The notes beneath the pieces are model-generated. The model did no database searches. It was not told the origin of the DNA and was given only the letters and a program-made list of their open reading frames with translations. From JAWKWH01 sp040830725 (lineage in GTDB: Bacteria > Pseudomonadota > Alphaproteobacteria > Rhizobiales > Rhizobiaceae), in the NCBI GenBank assembly GCA_040830725.1, contig JBFOMG010000022.1:1-64000 (forward strand): a stretch of DNA of 64,000 nt, given 5' to 3'. The translations under genes were made by a program, and so were the position numbers. Within the stretch, counting starts at the first letter, position 1. The number at the start of each line of letters is the position of its first letter. Of this stretch, positions 43,179 to 52,555 are shown in pieces.

Positions 43179-44074
43179 CTTGCCGCCTCCTTTGCTTTCA
43201 TGCGCCGCCAGCCTGCGAAGCAGAGCGCAACCAAAACCATCAGATACGGAATCGTGCCGATCAATTTGGGTGGCAGGCCAGCGGTTTGCATCCTGATCTG
43301 CGTAGCGTCCAGCAGACCAAACAACAGGCAGACCAATGCGGTCGCGACAGGTTTGTCGCGACCAAAATAGAATGCTGCCAACGCGATGAATCCGCGCCCG
43401 GCAGTAAGCCCCTCATTGAACAAGCCAATTGAAGCGAGCGCCAGATGCGCGCCGCCGAGGCCAGAGTAAAATCCGGCAAATGCGGTCGAAGCGTCCTGGA
43501 CAGACTTTTCGGCAACTCCCATGGCGCGGGCGACCTGCGGGGCATTTCCGGTCGCGCGCAATCTCAATCCGGCGCGCGTATTGGCCAACAAGAATGGCAG
43601 TGCAAATACCGATACCCAGGCAAAAACCGTCAATGGTTCAAGCTCTGAGAGCGCCAATCCAACGACTGGAATGTTAGCGGTCCATTCCGGCAGGAAACGG
43701 GGCAGCAGGACCACATCGGCAAGACGCAGGGTTCCGCTGGAATCATAAAACCAGTTCAGAATGAAACCAAGAACACCGGCGACAAACACATTCAGGCCCA
43801 GGCCGGCGACGATCATGTTTGCACCTGCCCGGGTAATGACCAGGGAGAACAGATATCCGATCGCTGCCCCACCAATCGCCGCTACGAGAATTGCCAAGAA
43901 CCAGCTTCCTGTTGCTGCCGAAACGATCACGGCAATGAATGCTCCGGCCAGCATCTTTGCGTCCAAAGCAATATTGACGATCCCACCCTGGCGATTGATC
44001 AGGCCCCCCATTGCCGCCAACAGGATCGGTGTGGTGAGCGTGATTGAGGCGGCGATGATCTGCTCAACAATCAT
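43175..44074 (-). CDS. ABC importer permease, BMP-linked (second)
   Basis: Inner membrane permease of 299 aa with about nine helices, of the BPD_transp_2 family used by nucleoside importers of the BmpA-NupABC type. GGLINRQGGIVNIALDAKMLAGAF near the start and GLRLRATGNAPQVARAMGV (the ATPase-contact loop) are characteristic, and RGFIALAAFYFGRDKPV near the end is conserved. Overlaps the first permease by 4 nt and the cysteine hydrolase by 4 nt. Confidence 0.92.
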   Translation of the reverse strand: MIVEQIIAASITLTTPILLAAMGGLINRQGGIVNIALDAKMLAGAFIAVIVSAATGSWFLAILVAAIGGAAIGYLFSLVITRAGANMIVAGLGLNVFVAGVLGFILNWFYDSSGTLRLADVVLLPRFLPEWTANIPVVGLALSELEPLTVFAWVSVFALPFLLANTRAGLRLRATGNAPQVARAMGVAEKSVQDASTAFAGFYSGLGGAHLALASIGLFNEGLTAGRGFIALAAFYFGRDKPVATALVCLLFGLLDATQIRMQTAGLPPKLIGTIPYLMVLVALCFAGWRRMKAKEAAS

Positions 44075-45132
44075 GGGCGCCTCCGCCGCAACAGGCTGAG
44101 CCTGCCAAGCTCGACTACCGCGAAAATCATCACGGTGCCTTCGATGATGTTTACGATGTCGAGGGGGATGTCCGAGAACAGTTGCACCGTCGTGCCGGCC
44201 GAAGCGAGTGCACCAAACAGGATGGCACCCAGCAGAATGCCTATCTCGTTGTTGCGTCCGAGCAACGCAACCGCCATGCCCGTAAATCCGTATCCCGGTG
44301 AAAATCCATCCGCAAATCGGTGCAATTGCCCCAGCGCGTGCGATGCCCCGCCCAGACCCGACACGATACCGGAAATGACCATCACCAGGATGATTGTCGA
44401 TGGAATTGAAATGCCGACTGCTTGCGAGAAGCGTTGATTGAAACCGACAAGAGCCCCCTCAAATCCAGAAGGTGTGCGTCGGGCCCAGAACCCGTAGGCA
44501 ATGACAACTACCAGACCGACAAGAAATCCTGCATGCAGAGTGGAGGGAGGCAGCAGGCGCGGGAGTTGTGCGGCATCATGCACCAGTGGTGTCACGTTGT
44601 TGCCCGAGATTTCCGAAAGAAGCGGGCCGTTGACAAGATAGCCGGTGATACCGAAGGCAACGAAGTTCAGCATGAGCGTCGAAACAACTTCGTCGACTTC
44701 ATAGTGGGCGAGAAGGTAGCCGGGAACGAACAGCCATGCTGCGGAAACTGCCGCTGCGAATATGAATGCAAGCGGGATCAGCGAGTAACCAAAGCTGGCT
44801 GGCAATGTGAACCCGACAAAGGCACCACAAAGGCCACCAATCACGAATGCGCCTTCCACGCCGACGTTGAATGCACCGGAGCGAAAACAGATTGCAGTTG
44901 CAACACCGGTGAAGAGAAGAGGGGTCGCGGCGGAAAGAGTTGCAGCGATTCTTCTTTCTGTACCGAAGGATTCTGCCACCATGAGTGCGAATACATCAAT
45001 CGGGTTTTCGCCGATGACCAGCAAAATGAGGGAGGCGACAACAAGCGCGACGGCAAAGGGAAATGCCAATCCGATACTGCGCTCCAGCAAGGCGGAAAAT
45101 GCGACACCCCGATCCTGCCTCGCTTCAAGCAT
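44071..45132 (-). CDS. ABC importer permease, BMP-linked (first)
   Basis: Inner membrane permease of 353 aa, the longer partner of the pair. LLFTGVATAICFRSGAFNVGVEG is the family hallmark, with NFVAFGITGYLVNGPL, GFNQRFSQAVGI (coupling loop) and GYGFTGMAVALLGRNN later. The ATG at 45132 overlaps the ATPase stop by 8 nt; the ATG at 45141 is also in frame but has less room for a ribosome site. Confidence 0.92.
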   Translation of the reverse strand: MLEARQDRGVAFSALLERSIGLAFPFAVALVVASLILLVIGENPIDVFALMVAESFGTERRIAATLSAATPLLFTGVATAICFRSGAFNVGVEGAFVIGGLCGAFVGFTLPASFGYSLIPLAFIFAAAVSAAWLFVPGYLLAHYEVDEVVSTLMLNFVAFGITGYLVNGPLLSEISGNNVTPLVHDAAQLPRLLPPSTLHAGFLVGLVVVIAYGFWARRTPSGFEGALVGFNQRFSQAVGISIPSTIILVMVISGIVSGLGGASHALGQLHRFADGFSPGYGFTGMAVALLGRNNEIGILLGAILFGALASAGTTVQLFSDIPLDIVNIIEGTVMIFAVVELGRLSLLRRRRP

Positions 45133-46708
45133 GCACAACATCCTGCATCAGCATCATCTTGCCGATTTCCGTGATGTCTGTTTTGCTCGTCTCGCGTTCT
45201 CCAACGATCCTCCCATTGGCCATCACGTAAATCCGGTCTGACAATTCGAGAAGTTCGTCCAGTTCCTCGGAAACCAGAAGTACGGCACCGCCGTCATCAC
45301 GAAACTTTCGCAGAATATCGTGGATTGCAGCGATGCCGAGCAGATCGACACCGCGTGTCGGTTGGGAGACCACCAGAAGGTTCGGATTGATGGAAATTTC
45401 GCGAGCAAACACCAGTTTTTGCTGATTTCCGCCCGACAGGCTGGATACCGGATTGGAAAGCGCGCCATGACGCACGTCGAGCGCGCGAAGGCGCTCGGAG
45501 GCGGTGGAACGCATGGCTCGGCGGTCAAGAATCTGTCCGTTACACATAGGCGCGACGCGGTGACTGCCAGCAACAACGTTGGCTTCGATTGATGCATCGA
45601 GCGCCAATCCCTCGTGCCGGCGATCGGCGCTCACATAACCCATGCCGAGCTGGCGACGATGGCCATTATCAGCGTGTGTCACATCCTCGCCCGAAAGCAG
45701 GACCGAACCGCCACCCGGTAGGCGCAGGCCGACGAGGCATTCGATCAATTCGTGCTGACCATTTCCGGATACGCCGGCAATACCCGCAATCTCTCCGCTC
45801 GCAAGAGAGATATTTATGTCATGCAGCGGGTGAGATTTTTCTATCGCTGCGATGGACAGGTTTCGCACTTCCAGCACATTTTTTTCAGGTTCCGATTCGC
45901 TCCCGCCATGTTGAGCCATCGTTGCCGGTGGAGAATGCTCCTGTCCGATCATGTGCCCGGCAATTTCTCCGGCACTTGTATCGCTGACCGCACTGGTTGC
46001 GCGAACCTCGCCGCGGCGCATCACGGTAACGCGGTCAGCGAGCGCCATAACCTCCTTCAGTTTGTGGCTGATAAATAAAATTGTTGTTCCTTGTTCCCTC
46101 AGCGATCGCAGGAGCGAGAACAGGTCCTCGACTTGTTGCGGCGCCAGCACCGCCGTCGGTTCATCCAAAATCAGGATCCGTGTACCTCTTCTCAGCAAGC
46201 GGATGATCTCTACAAACTGCCTGACATGGACTGGTGTGCTTCCCGCACGCCTGCTCCAGTCGATCTCGATGGTCGCCTGCCTGGCCAGAGTTTCTCCCGA
46301 TTGCCTGGCTTCCTCCCAATCGATTCTCGAGATGGGCCCCACTGCACTTTTCAACGGCTCTTCACCGAGCACAAGATTTTCCAGCAACGTCAGGTCGGGT
46401 GCCAGCATGAATTCCTGATGCACCATTCCTATTCCAAGGGCGAAAGCCTGCTGCGGACCGGACAAGCTTATCGGCTTGTCATCAACAATGATCGTTCCGC
46501 TGTCTGCATGCTCAATGCCCTGAAGAATCCGCATCAGGGTCGATTTTCCGGCGCCGTTCTCTCCGACAATCGCGTGAATCTCTCCGGGTTCGACCGAAAT
46601 CGATACGTTCCGGTTCGCCTGAACATTGCCGTAGCGTTTGTTCAAGCCGACCGCTCCGAGGCGTACCGAAACTTTTTGGTCTTTCGCGTCGTTGTCGGCG
46701 ACCGTCAT
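45125..46708 (-). CDS. ABC importer ATPase with two nucleotide-binding domains
   Basis: Double ATPase of 527 aa of the sugar/nucleoside importer class. Domain 1 has Walker A GENGAGKST, Walker B LILDEPTAVL and a degenerate signature (VHVRQFVEIIRLL). Domain 2 has the class-typical degenerate Walker A (AGVSGNGQHELIE), a full signature LSGGNQQKLVFAREI and VVSQPTRGVDLLG. Such asymmetry is usual for the NupA/RbsA type. The ATG at 46708 is preferred over a GTG at 46738. It starts 52 nt after the binding-protein stop. Confidence 0.93.
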   Translation of the reverse strand: MTVADNDAKDQKVSVRLGAVGLNKRYGNVQANRNVSISVEPGEIHAIVGENGAGKSTLMRILQGIEHADSGTIIVDDKPISLSGPQQAFALGIGMVHQEFMLAPDLTLLENLVLGEEPLKSAVGPISRIDWEEARQSGETLARQATIEIDWSRRAGSTPVHVRQFVEIIRLLRRGTRILILDEPTAVLAPQQVEDLFSLLRSLREQGTTILFISHKLKEVMALADRVTVMRRGEVRATSAVSDTSAGEIAGHMIGQEHSPPATMAQHGGSESEPEKNVLEVRNLSIAAIEKSHPLHDINISLASGEIAGIAGVSGNGQHELIECLVGLRLPGGGSVLLSGEDVTHADNGHRRQLGMGYVSADRRHEGLALDASIEANVVAGSHRVAPMCNGQILDRRAMRSTASERLRALDVRHGALSNPVSSLSGGNQQKLVFAREISINPNLLVVSQPTRGVDLLGIAAIHDILRKFRDDGGAVLLVSEELDELLELSDRIYVMANGRIVGERETSKTDITEIGKMMLMQDVVHA

Positions 46709-46760
46709 CAATATTGGCCCATTGCCCGCCGGCGGCACAGGCCGCCGGCGTCAGGGAAAT

Positions 46761-47789
46761 CTAGTTGAAGAAATCCGGATAACCCTCGGTCGAGACATCC
46801 CAGACATCGATCTTTCCAGCGATGATATCCGCCTTCAAGCCGTCGACTTTCTCCAAATATGCCGCTGGAACCATGTCCCTGGTATGGTTCATGTCAGACA
46901 ATGCAACACCGTTCTGCGCCAGTCCGAAATCCATGACAGCACCGCCGGGAAATTTGCCTGCAGCATAGTTGACAATGATGTCCTCCACGGCAACGTCAAC
47001 CCGCTTGATCATGCTGGTCAAGACATTACCTGGCGCCATTCCATCCTGATCCGTATCGACGCCAATAGCGTATTTGCCTTCCGCCTTTGCCGCTTCGATG
47101 ATGCCAATCCCGGTTCCACCGGCGACCTGATAAACAATATCGGCTCCTTCATCGAACATGGCCTTTGCCATCTGCTGGCCCTTTGCAGGATCACCAAAAG
47201 ATTCCGAGTAGGCCACTTTCACGTCAATATCCGGGTTGATGGCTTTGGCGCCCTGAATATAGCCGACAATGAACTTGTCGATGCCCGGCGCCTTCACGCC
47301 GCCAATGACACCGATAACCGGTTGCTCATTTATACCTTTGATTGATGTATCGGTGGTGACCTGGGCTGCCAGCGCGCCGGCCAGATAGGAGCCCTCATGT
47401 TCGCCGAATACGACCGAAGCAACGTTGTCGCCCTTGCGAGTCTGGTTCATGATTACCCAATTGGCTTCAGGATAGTCGACAGCAAGTTTCTCCATTGGTT
47501 CGCCATGGATCCACTCAAGGCTGATCACCAATCCAAATCCGCCGTCGGCCGCCCGGCGCATGATTTCCTCACCTTGCGCAGCGACATCCTTTGATTCGAT
47601 TGGCCGGCCTTCGATGCCCGTCTTTTCAAGACCGGCCTTGAAGCCTGCATTGGCTGTGTCGTTCCATGAGCCGTCGCCCAGGCCACCCTGCGCGATGATC
47701 AACGCGGCGGGTGCCACATCGGCCGCTGCCAGCGGAAGCGTCATTGCGGCCAATGCTGTTCCAGCCGCCAGTGCTGCAGTTTTCATCAT
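46761..47789 (-). CDS. BMP-family substrate-binding protein of ABC importer
   Basis: Periplasmic binding protein of 342 aa of the basic membrane protein (BmpA/PnrA) family, which binds purine or pyrimidine nucleosides. The signal peptide AALAAGTALAAMTLPLAAAD has no lipobox Cys, so the protein is soluble. Core motifs are GGLGDGSWNDTANAGF, EGSYLAGALAAQVT, GVIGGVKAPGIDKF and GIGVDTDQDGMAPG. AGGGAGAGAG precedes tandem ATGs at 47789 and 47786. It begins one nucleotide after the GntR stop, so regulator and transporter are cotranscribed. Confidence 0.93.
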   Translation of the reverse strand: MMKTAALAAGTALAAMTLPLAAADVAPAALIIAQGGLGDGSWNDTANAGFKAGLEKTGIEGRPIESKDVAAQGEEIMRRAADGGFGLVISLEWIHGEPMEKLAVDYPEANWVIMNQTRKGDNVASVVFGEHEGSYLAGALAAQVTTDTSIKGINEQPVIGVIGGVKAPGIDKFIVGYIQGAKAINPDIDVKVAYSESFGDPAKGQQMAKAMFDEGADIVYQVAGGTGIGIIEAAKAEGKYAIGVDTDQDGMAPGNVLTSMIKRVDVAVEDIIVNYAAGKFPGGAVMDFGLAQNGVALSDMNHTRDMVPAAYLEKVDGLKADIIAGKIDVWDVSTEGYPDFFN

Positions 47790-47790
47790 C

Positions 47791-48612
47791 TCACTCTCTC
47801 CCTGTTTTGGTTCCTGGATGCGATACTCTGCCGCCAAGACTTAGAACCTTGACGTCATTGCGGCTCGCGACGGCGCTTGGTGCGGCCACTAGCCGAAAAT
47901 CGAAAGTGTAATATTCACCGTGATATACAGCCTCGACTGCTTCAACCAATCTTTCGGAAGCGTCGTAGCTGCGCCGGAAAACCACCATTACCGGGCTTGG
48001 GTCAGTGATATTCAGCAGCGAACATTCTTCCGGTTCGGCCAACCTGGTGGTCACCCGCTCTTGCGCCTCTCGCACGGTGTGACCAGACGCATCGAGTGCT
48101 TCGTATAGCGAATAATCAGGCTGCTCCAATGCGGCCGGGTCGTTGCCGTTGAGCGAACTGACGTTGCGCGCGATATTTGCCGGCACAATTGAGCTGTGTA
48201 CCGCGCAGGGTATCCCGTCCAGGAGCCGGATTCGTTTCAGATAAACCGCCGGGCCATCACAATGGAATTCCCTTATCTGTTCGTCGGTTGCTTCACCGAT
48301 TGACACAAGCGATTGGGTGGATCTCAATCCTTCGTTTGCGGCAGACTCAGAAAAACTGAGCAGTTTGCCCGCGCGTCTGTGCAGGGAAGGCCTTGCGACA
48401 AAACTGCCCGCTCCTTGCCTGCGATGGACCACCCCGTCCGACACCAGTTGCTCGATCGCACGAACGACGGTTCCCCGGCTAACTCCGTATTTCCTTAGCA
48501 GATTGGTCTCGCTTGGAAGTTTGTCTCCGGGCTTGTATTCGCCGCGGCCAATTTGCTGGCGCAGTTCTTCCGCCAACATCTGGTATCTTGGATTGGAAAC
48601 GAGCTTGTGCAC
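47791..48612 (-). CDS. GntR-family regulator with UTRA domain
   Basis: HutC/FarR-type transcription factor of 273 aa. The winged helix is at residues 10-75 (PGDKLPSETNLLRKYGVSRG, VVRAIEQLVSDGVVHRRQG). The effector-binding UTRA domain follows, with AVYLKRIRLLDGIPCAVHSS and EAVEAVYHGEYYTFDFRL. It probably represses the nucleoside-type operon until a ligand binds. GTG start with no clear ribosome site, and a promoter so close that the transcript may be leaderless. The palindrome at 48635 is the likely operator. Confidence 0.92.
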   Translation of the reverse strand: MHKLVSNPRYQMLAEELRQQIGRGEYKPGDKLPSETNLLRKYGVSRGTVVRAIEQLVSDGVVHRRQGAGSFVARPSLHRRAGKLLSFSESAANEGLRSTQSLVSIGEATDEQIREFHCDGPAVYLKRIRLLDGIPCAVHSSIVPANIARNVSSLNGNDPAALEQPDYSLYEALDASGHTVREAQERVTTRLAEPEECSLLNITDPSPVMVVFRRSYDASERLVEAVEAVYHGEYYTFDFRLVAAPSAVASRNDVKVLSLGGRVSHPGTKTGRE

Positions 48613-48615
48613 CCA

Positions 48616-48650
48616 ATCAAGTTAACCTGAATAGTTGACTAGTCAAGTTG
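48616..48650 (-). promoter_or_regulatory. Promoter and 12-bp palindromic operator of the GntR operon
   Basis: The perfect palindrome TTGACTAGTCAA lies at 48635-48646, about 23 nt upstream of the GntR start. Its left half on the minus strand is a good -35 hexamer (TTGACT), with a TAACTT-like -10 sixteen bases on. A repressor bound here would cover the -35. A second TCAAGTT at 48617-48623 repeats the flank TCAAGTT at 48643-48649. Confidence 0.6.
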
Positions 48651-48691
48651 TAATTGGTCGCGGAAACCGCTCCATGAGTGCGCACAAACAA

Positions 48692-48714
48692 GAGCCGGCG
48701 GAGACCGCCGGCTC
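48692..48714 (-). terminator. Terminator hairpin after the peptide-type binding protein
   Basis: Perfect 10-bp GC-rich stem GAGCCGGCGG / CCGCCGGCTC with a 3-nt loop, 24 nt past the stop at 48738 on the minus strand, followed there by TTGTTTGTG. It separates the LuxR-linked operon from the GntR operon promoter. Confidence 0.75.
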
Positions 48715-48737
48715 GTAGTGTCAGAATTGAATTCGGA

Positions 48738-50309
48738 TCAGTTGCAGGTCCATTTCATGTTGTAGAAGTTGAATTCAAAGCTTTGCATCGGCACCCAGGC
48801 AAAGCCATCCATGCAGTTTGAAAACGCCTGCTGGCTGCGCTGGGTCAACAGGAAAACATCCGATTGCTGGTCAACCAGGCGTGCCTGTATGTCCTTGTAG
48901 ATCTGGTTCTGCTTGGCGATGTCGGCGGTGCCGCGTGCCTCGTCAATCATCGCGTCCAGCTCAGGATCAAGCACCCACTCCATCGATGCCCAGGTTCCCT
49001 TCGCCTTCGAATGGTATTGGGTGTAGAAGAAGCTGTCCGGTGAAGGATATGTGGCGCCATAGAACACTTCATTGATCGCCGGAGTGGTTTCCGGCTTGTT
49101 GGCCAATTCCGTCATCCGGTTCCACGGCTCCGGCTTCAGGATCGTATTGAAGCCAATTTGGTCCAGATTGGACTTCATCAACAGAGCAATCTCTTCCTCA
49201 AACGCCAAACCCGCGACAAACATGATTTCAACCGGAATGGGATCTCCGCCGGCATATTTACTCTTCGCCACATGCGCGCGTGCCGCCTCCAGATCGAAAA
49301 CTGGTTCGACAAGATCGTTGTTGTAGGCGTCGGCAAATACCGAGGGCATCGGTCCGGCCAGCGGTTCACCCGGCAACAGTGCTGAGCGAATGGTGTTGTA
49401 GTCGGTTGCGGCTGCAATGGCTCTGCGAATGTTAACATCATCGGTTGGCGCCACCTGATGATTGAGCTTCAGGTAGAAATTGGTCGCCGTTGGATAGGTG
49501 ATGATGCGGTAGCCATCGAGCTTACCGATTGCGTCATAGGTTTCTTGTGCCTGCGCGTCGCTCGACATTGACAGTTCGCCCGAAGCGGCGAGCGCCTTCA
49601 CCGTCGCTTCTTCGTTGGTGACAACGAAACGAACCGTATCGATTGCCTGATTGTCCCAGCCAAGGTGGTAACCATCATATTTCTTGATTGTCATGTTGGC
49701 GCCGCGGTTCCAGCTGTCCAGCATATAGGCGCCGGCACCTGCACTATTGTTGGCCAGATAATCCGCAGACCAGGGATCGGCGTCGGTCTTGTTTTGCTCG
49801 GCCAGGTCACTGTTTACGACAAACAGGATTGGTGTATTCGTCAGGAACGGCGAATAGACCTTGTTCAGTTTGAACTGCACCGAATCAGCGTCGACCGCCG
49901 TTACGGAATTCTCATCAAGAGTGCCTTCAAAAAGGAATGCCGGACCTTCATTGAGTGCCAGCAAACGTTTCACCGAATAGACAACATCCTTTGCCTCGAC
50001 TGGTGAACCGTCCTGAAACGTCACACCGGATTTCAGGTGAAAGGTATACGTCAATGTGTCGTCGGAAACATCCCAGCTTTCGGCCAGCATTGGCAGTATG
50101 TTGCCCTTCGAATCGAGGGTTGTCAGCGCGTCGTACAGGTTCACGCCAGCCATATATTCGGTGTAGTCGTTGATTTTTGCCGGATCGATCGTACCGAAAA
50201 TCTGGACCACATTGACGGTGGCGACGTTTTCGGCCGCGACAGCACTGGCGTTCAATGCCAGCCCGGCGCCCAGTAACGCACCTGTCAGCAATCTGCTTGT
50301 CTTTTTCAT
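48738..50309 (-). CDS. Peptide/nickel-type ABC substrate-binding protein
   Basis: Periplasmic SBP_bac_5 (cluster C) binding protein of 523 aa. The signal peptide LLTGALLGAGLALNASAVAAE has no lipobox. Family motifs are MAGVNLYDALTTLDSKGNIL, PMLAESWDVSDD, YTFHLKSGVTFQDGSPVEA and VVYSVKRLLALN. Such proteins bind peptides but also opines, glycosides or amino-acid derivatives, so the ligand is open. It is the last gene of the operon, 36 nt after the DUF917 gene, unlike most systems where it comes first. A terminator follows. Confidence 0.92.
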   Translation of the reverse strand: MKKTSRLLTGALLGAGLALNASAVAAENVATVNVVQIFGTIDPAKINDYTEYMAGVNLYDALTTLDSKGNILPMLAESWDVSDDTLTYTFHLKSGVTFQDGSPVEAKDVVYSVKRLLALNEGPAFLFEGTLDENSVTAVDADSVQFKLNKVYSPFLTNTPILFVVNSDLAEQNKTDADPWSADYLANNSAGAGAYMLDSWNRGANMTIKKYDGYHLGWDNQAIDTVRFVVTNEEATVKALAASGELSMSSDAQAQETYDAIGKLDGYRIITYPTATNFYLKLNHQVAPTDDVNIRRAIAAATDYNTIRSALLPGEPLAGPMPSVFADAYNNDLVEPVFDLEAARAHVAKSKYAGGDPIPVEIMFVAGLAFEEEIALLMKSNLDQIGFNTILKPEPWNRMTELANKPETTPAINEVFYGATYPSPDSFFYTQYHSKAKGTWASMEWVLDPELDAMIDEARGTADIAKQNQIYKDIQARLVDQQSDVFLLTQRSQQAFSNCMDGFAWVPMQSFEFNFYNMKWTCN

Positions 50310-50345
50310 GTGAACAACTCCCTTTGTTTTCGTTGTGACCGGCGC

Positions 50346-51449
50346 TCAGGCGCGGCCATTGAGGGTCTCGATTGGCTGATATTCCAGCTCGTAACCGAAA
50401 TATTTTGGACCCACTAATTCCAGTCCGTGTTTCGACCGCCACTGGTTATTGCATGGCAGGCCGAACACGATGACGCGGAATCCATATCTGATCTGCTCGG
50501 TGGTAATCGGTTGCCCGGTCTCCAGGTCCAGCAAACAGATCAAATCAGGTGTCATTGCCAGCGGATCGCCGTCGGATCGCTTGGCAATCAGGAATTCATT
50601 CTGAAATTCCAGTGAGATGGTTGTACCTTCGTCTGGGCCAAGGCCGGCCAGGGTACAAGACCCGCGTGCAAAGCCGCCTTCGGTGCGGCGCTCAACATCG
50701 TGCACACGTCCTTCAAACAAGCGCACGCCATCGAGTTCAGACGCAAGCACATCAACAGGATTGCGGTTTGCCTTCTGCTCGGCTTCGATAATCCTGCCAA
50801 TCGACTTGATGAGAGACATCGACCCGCGAAGGATGGCTTTTTTCGCTTCGTGTCCGCGCATCGGGTAAAGTGCTATCAGCGCGGCGCCGCCCATCTCCAC
50901 CGTTGCCACACGAGCGAACTTTTCTGTCGATAGATTGTCGACGGCATTGATAACGACCGAGTTTCCCTTCTCGTCAGCCATGACCATGGGCGTGGCTTTC
51001 AGATCGTGCATCGTAAGCGATACCATTTGCAGTTCCGGAAATGCGCGGCCCATACCATCACCATCCACGATTGGAAGTCCGGCCGCGGCCGCCACTGCGA
51101 CCGGGATTGTAGAGTTCAAGCCTCCTGCTTCGATGCAGAAGATCGCGTCGGCCTTGTGACCGAGATATGCTTCCAGTGCGGCCAATGCATTTCCGGCTTC
51201 GGTTCCCTTGGGAAGCTTTTCCAGCATGACGGTTGGCGCTCCCATCATGGCGACGGGTATGACCAGCGCATCGTCATCCAGACTGTCGACATCAATGACC
51301 TTGACAGGACCGTGCTCCTCAATGGCGTTTTCTGCCATCAGCTTGCCTATATATGGATCGCCACCGCCGCCGGTGCCGAGAAAAGCACCGCCCAGCGCAA
51401 TATCAGCCATATCTGCCTTTTCGATGATTGTAATGGGTTGAACGCTCAT
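50346..51449 (-). CDS. DUF917 family protein, copy 2
   Basis: Cytosolic protein of 367 aa of the DUF917 family, whose members include S-methyl-thiohydantoin desulfurases as I recall from the ergothioneine-catabolism literature. The hallmark GGAFLGTGGGGDPYIGKL is near the N-terminus, with GGLNSTIPVAVAAAAGLPIV, DGDGMGRAFPELQM and VMADEKGNSVVI in the middle and DLICLLDLETGQPITTEQIR later. It overlaps the first copy by 4 nt and is clearly its paralogue, though divergent in the C-terminus. Its role is probably in hydantoin-like ring chemistry with the HyuA-like neighbour. Confidence 0.88.
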   Translation of the reverse strand: MSVQPITIIEKADMADIALGGAFLGTGGGGDPYIGKLMAENAIEEHGPVKVIDVDSLDDDALVIPVAMMGAPTVMLEKLPKGTEAGNALAALEAYLGHKADAIFCIEAGGLNSTIPVAVAAAAGLPIVDGDGMGRAFPELQMVSLTMHDLKATPMVMADEKGNSVVINAVDNLSTEKFARVATVEMGGAALIALYPMRGHEAKKAILRGSMSLIKSIGRIIEAEQKANRNPVDVLASELDGVRLFEGRVHDVERRTEGGFARGSCTLAGLGPDEGTTISLEFQNEFLIAKRSDGDPLAMTPDLICLLDLETGQPITTEQIRYGFRVIVFGLPCNNQWRSKHGLELVGPKYFGYELEYQPIETLNGRA

Positions 51450-52555
51450 TGAATTCCTCCCGCATGATTGCGACGGGGCAAGGGTGAATAGACAAGATCC
51501 GGATATCCGAATGCTGCGGGTCCTATGACGTCAAGTGCTTCCGGTGAGCGAAGCAGATCGTGGCACGGAAGCGCCAAAATGGCGATCCTTTGACCATAGC
51601 GAAGTAGTTCGGTTGTGATCGGCATGCCGGTATCCGAATCAAGAACGACAATCAGATCCGGTACGCAAACTTCCATTTGGCCATCGCGCCTGAACACCAA
51701 AAATTCGTTCTGCAGATCAATGAGACCGGACTGTCCCTGATAATTGCCAAATCCTTCGACCTTGACCTCGCCGACCGCGAACCCGCCTTTCAGATGACGT
51801 TTAAGATCAACAATTTTTGCGGTCATCAGCAAACGGCCATCTTCGTGTTCGAGGATCGCAGAGATCGGATCGAGATGCTGATCGTGGGCGCTGAATACCG
51901 CTTTGCCCAACGACCAAGCCTGTGTGATTGTATCTGGCACGGCGTATTTCTTGATAAATTCGCCGCGCATCGGCGCAAGAGCGATTCCGGCTGCTGCTCC
52001 CATGGCGACAACAGAGGCACGCGCCAGTTTCTCAAGCCAGACCTCCGACACGGTGTTGCGGAATACGACGACGTTTCCCTTCTCGTCAGCCATAGCTGAG
52101 GGAGAGGATTTGTGTCCGTAGATTGACCAGGTGCACATCTGCATTTCCGGAAATGCGCGTCCCATCCCGTCACCATCAACGACCGGTATTCCAGCCTGCG
52201 CGGCAGTCAACATCGGTTCCATGGAATTGGCCCCGCCAATCTCCGACGAGATGGTCGCATCGATTTTCTGGTCAAGCTCCTGCTCGAGCGCTTGCAGTGC
52301 ACGCAGGCACTCTTCACCTTGTTCGATTTTCTCGACGCCAACCACCGGTGCACCGATGCCGCCTAACGAGACGACCAGCGCATCATCGTCGAGCTCCTGC
52401 AGGGGAATGACATCGATCCTGCGACCGCGGCGCAATTCTTCGCGGCATCGAAGCTTGCCAATATAGGGATTGCCACCACCGCCGGTGCCCAGAATTCCGG
52501 CGCCGACTTCGATGGCCTCCAGCTCCTGCTCGCCAACCTGCCTCAGACTATCCAT
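51446..52555 (-). CDS. DUF917 family protein, copy 1
   Basis: Paralogue of the next gene, 369 aa, with matching blocks GAGILGTGGGGNPYIGKL, IGGANSMEPMLTAAQAGIPV, DGDGMGRAFPEMQM, AMADEKGNVVVF and DLIVVLDSDTGMPITTELLR. The ATG at 52555 (MDSLRQVGEQ) overlaps the HyuA-like stop by 8 nt; the open frame extends about 59 codons further into the neighbour, but those residues are not family-like. The two copies could form a heteromer, or act on different intermediates. Confidence 0.88.
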   Translation of the reverse strand: MDSLRQVGEQELEAIEVGAGILGTGGGGNPYIGKLRCREELRRGRRIDVIPLQELDDDALVVSLGGIGAPVVGVEKIEQGEECLRALQALEQELDQKIDATISSEIGGANSMEPMLTAAQAGIPVVDGDGMGRAFPEMQMCTWSIYGHKSSPSAMADEKGNVVVFRNTVSEVWLEKLARASVVAMGAAAGIALAPMRGEFIKKYAVPDTITQAWSLGKAVFSAHDQHLDPISAILEHEDGRLLMTAKIVDLKRHLKGGFAVGEVKVEGFGNYQGQSGLIDLQNEFLVFRRDGQMEVCVPDLIVVLDSDTGMPITTELLRYGQRIAILALPCHDLLRSPEALDVIGPAAFGYPDLVYSPLPRRNHAGGIQ

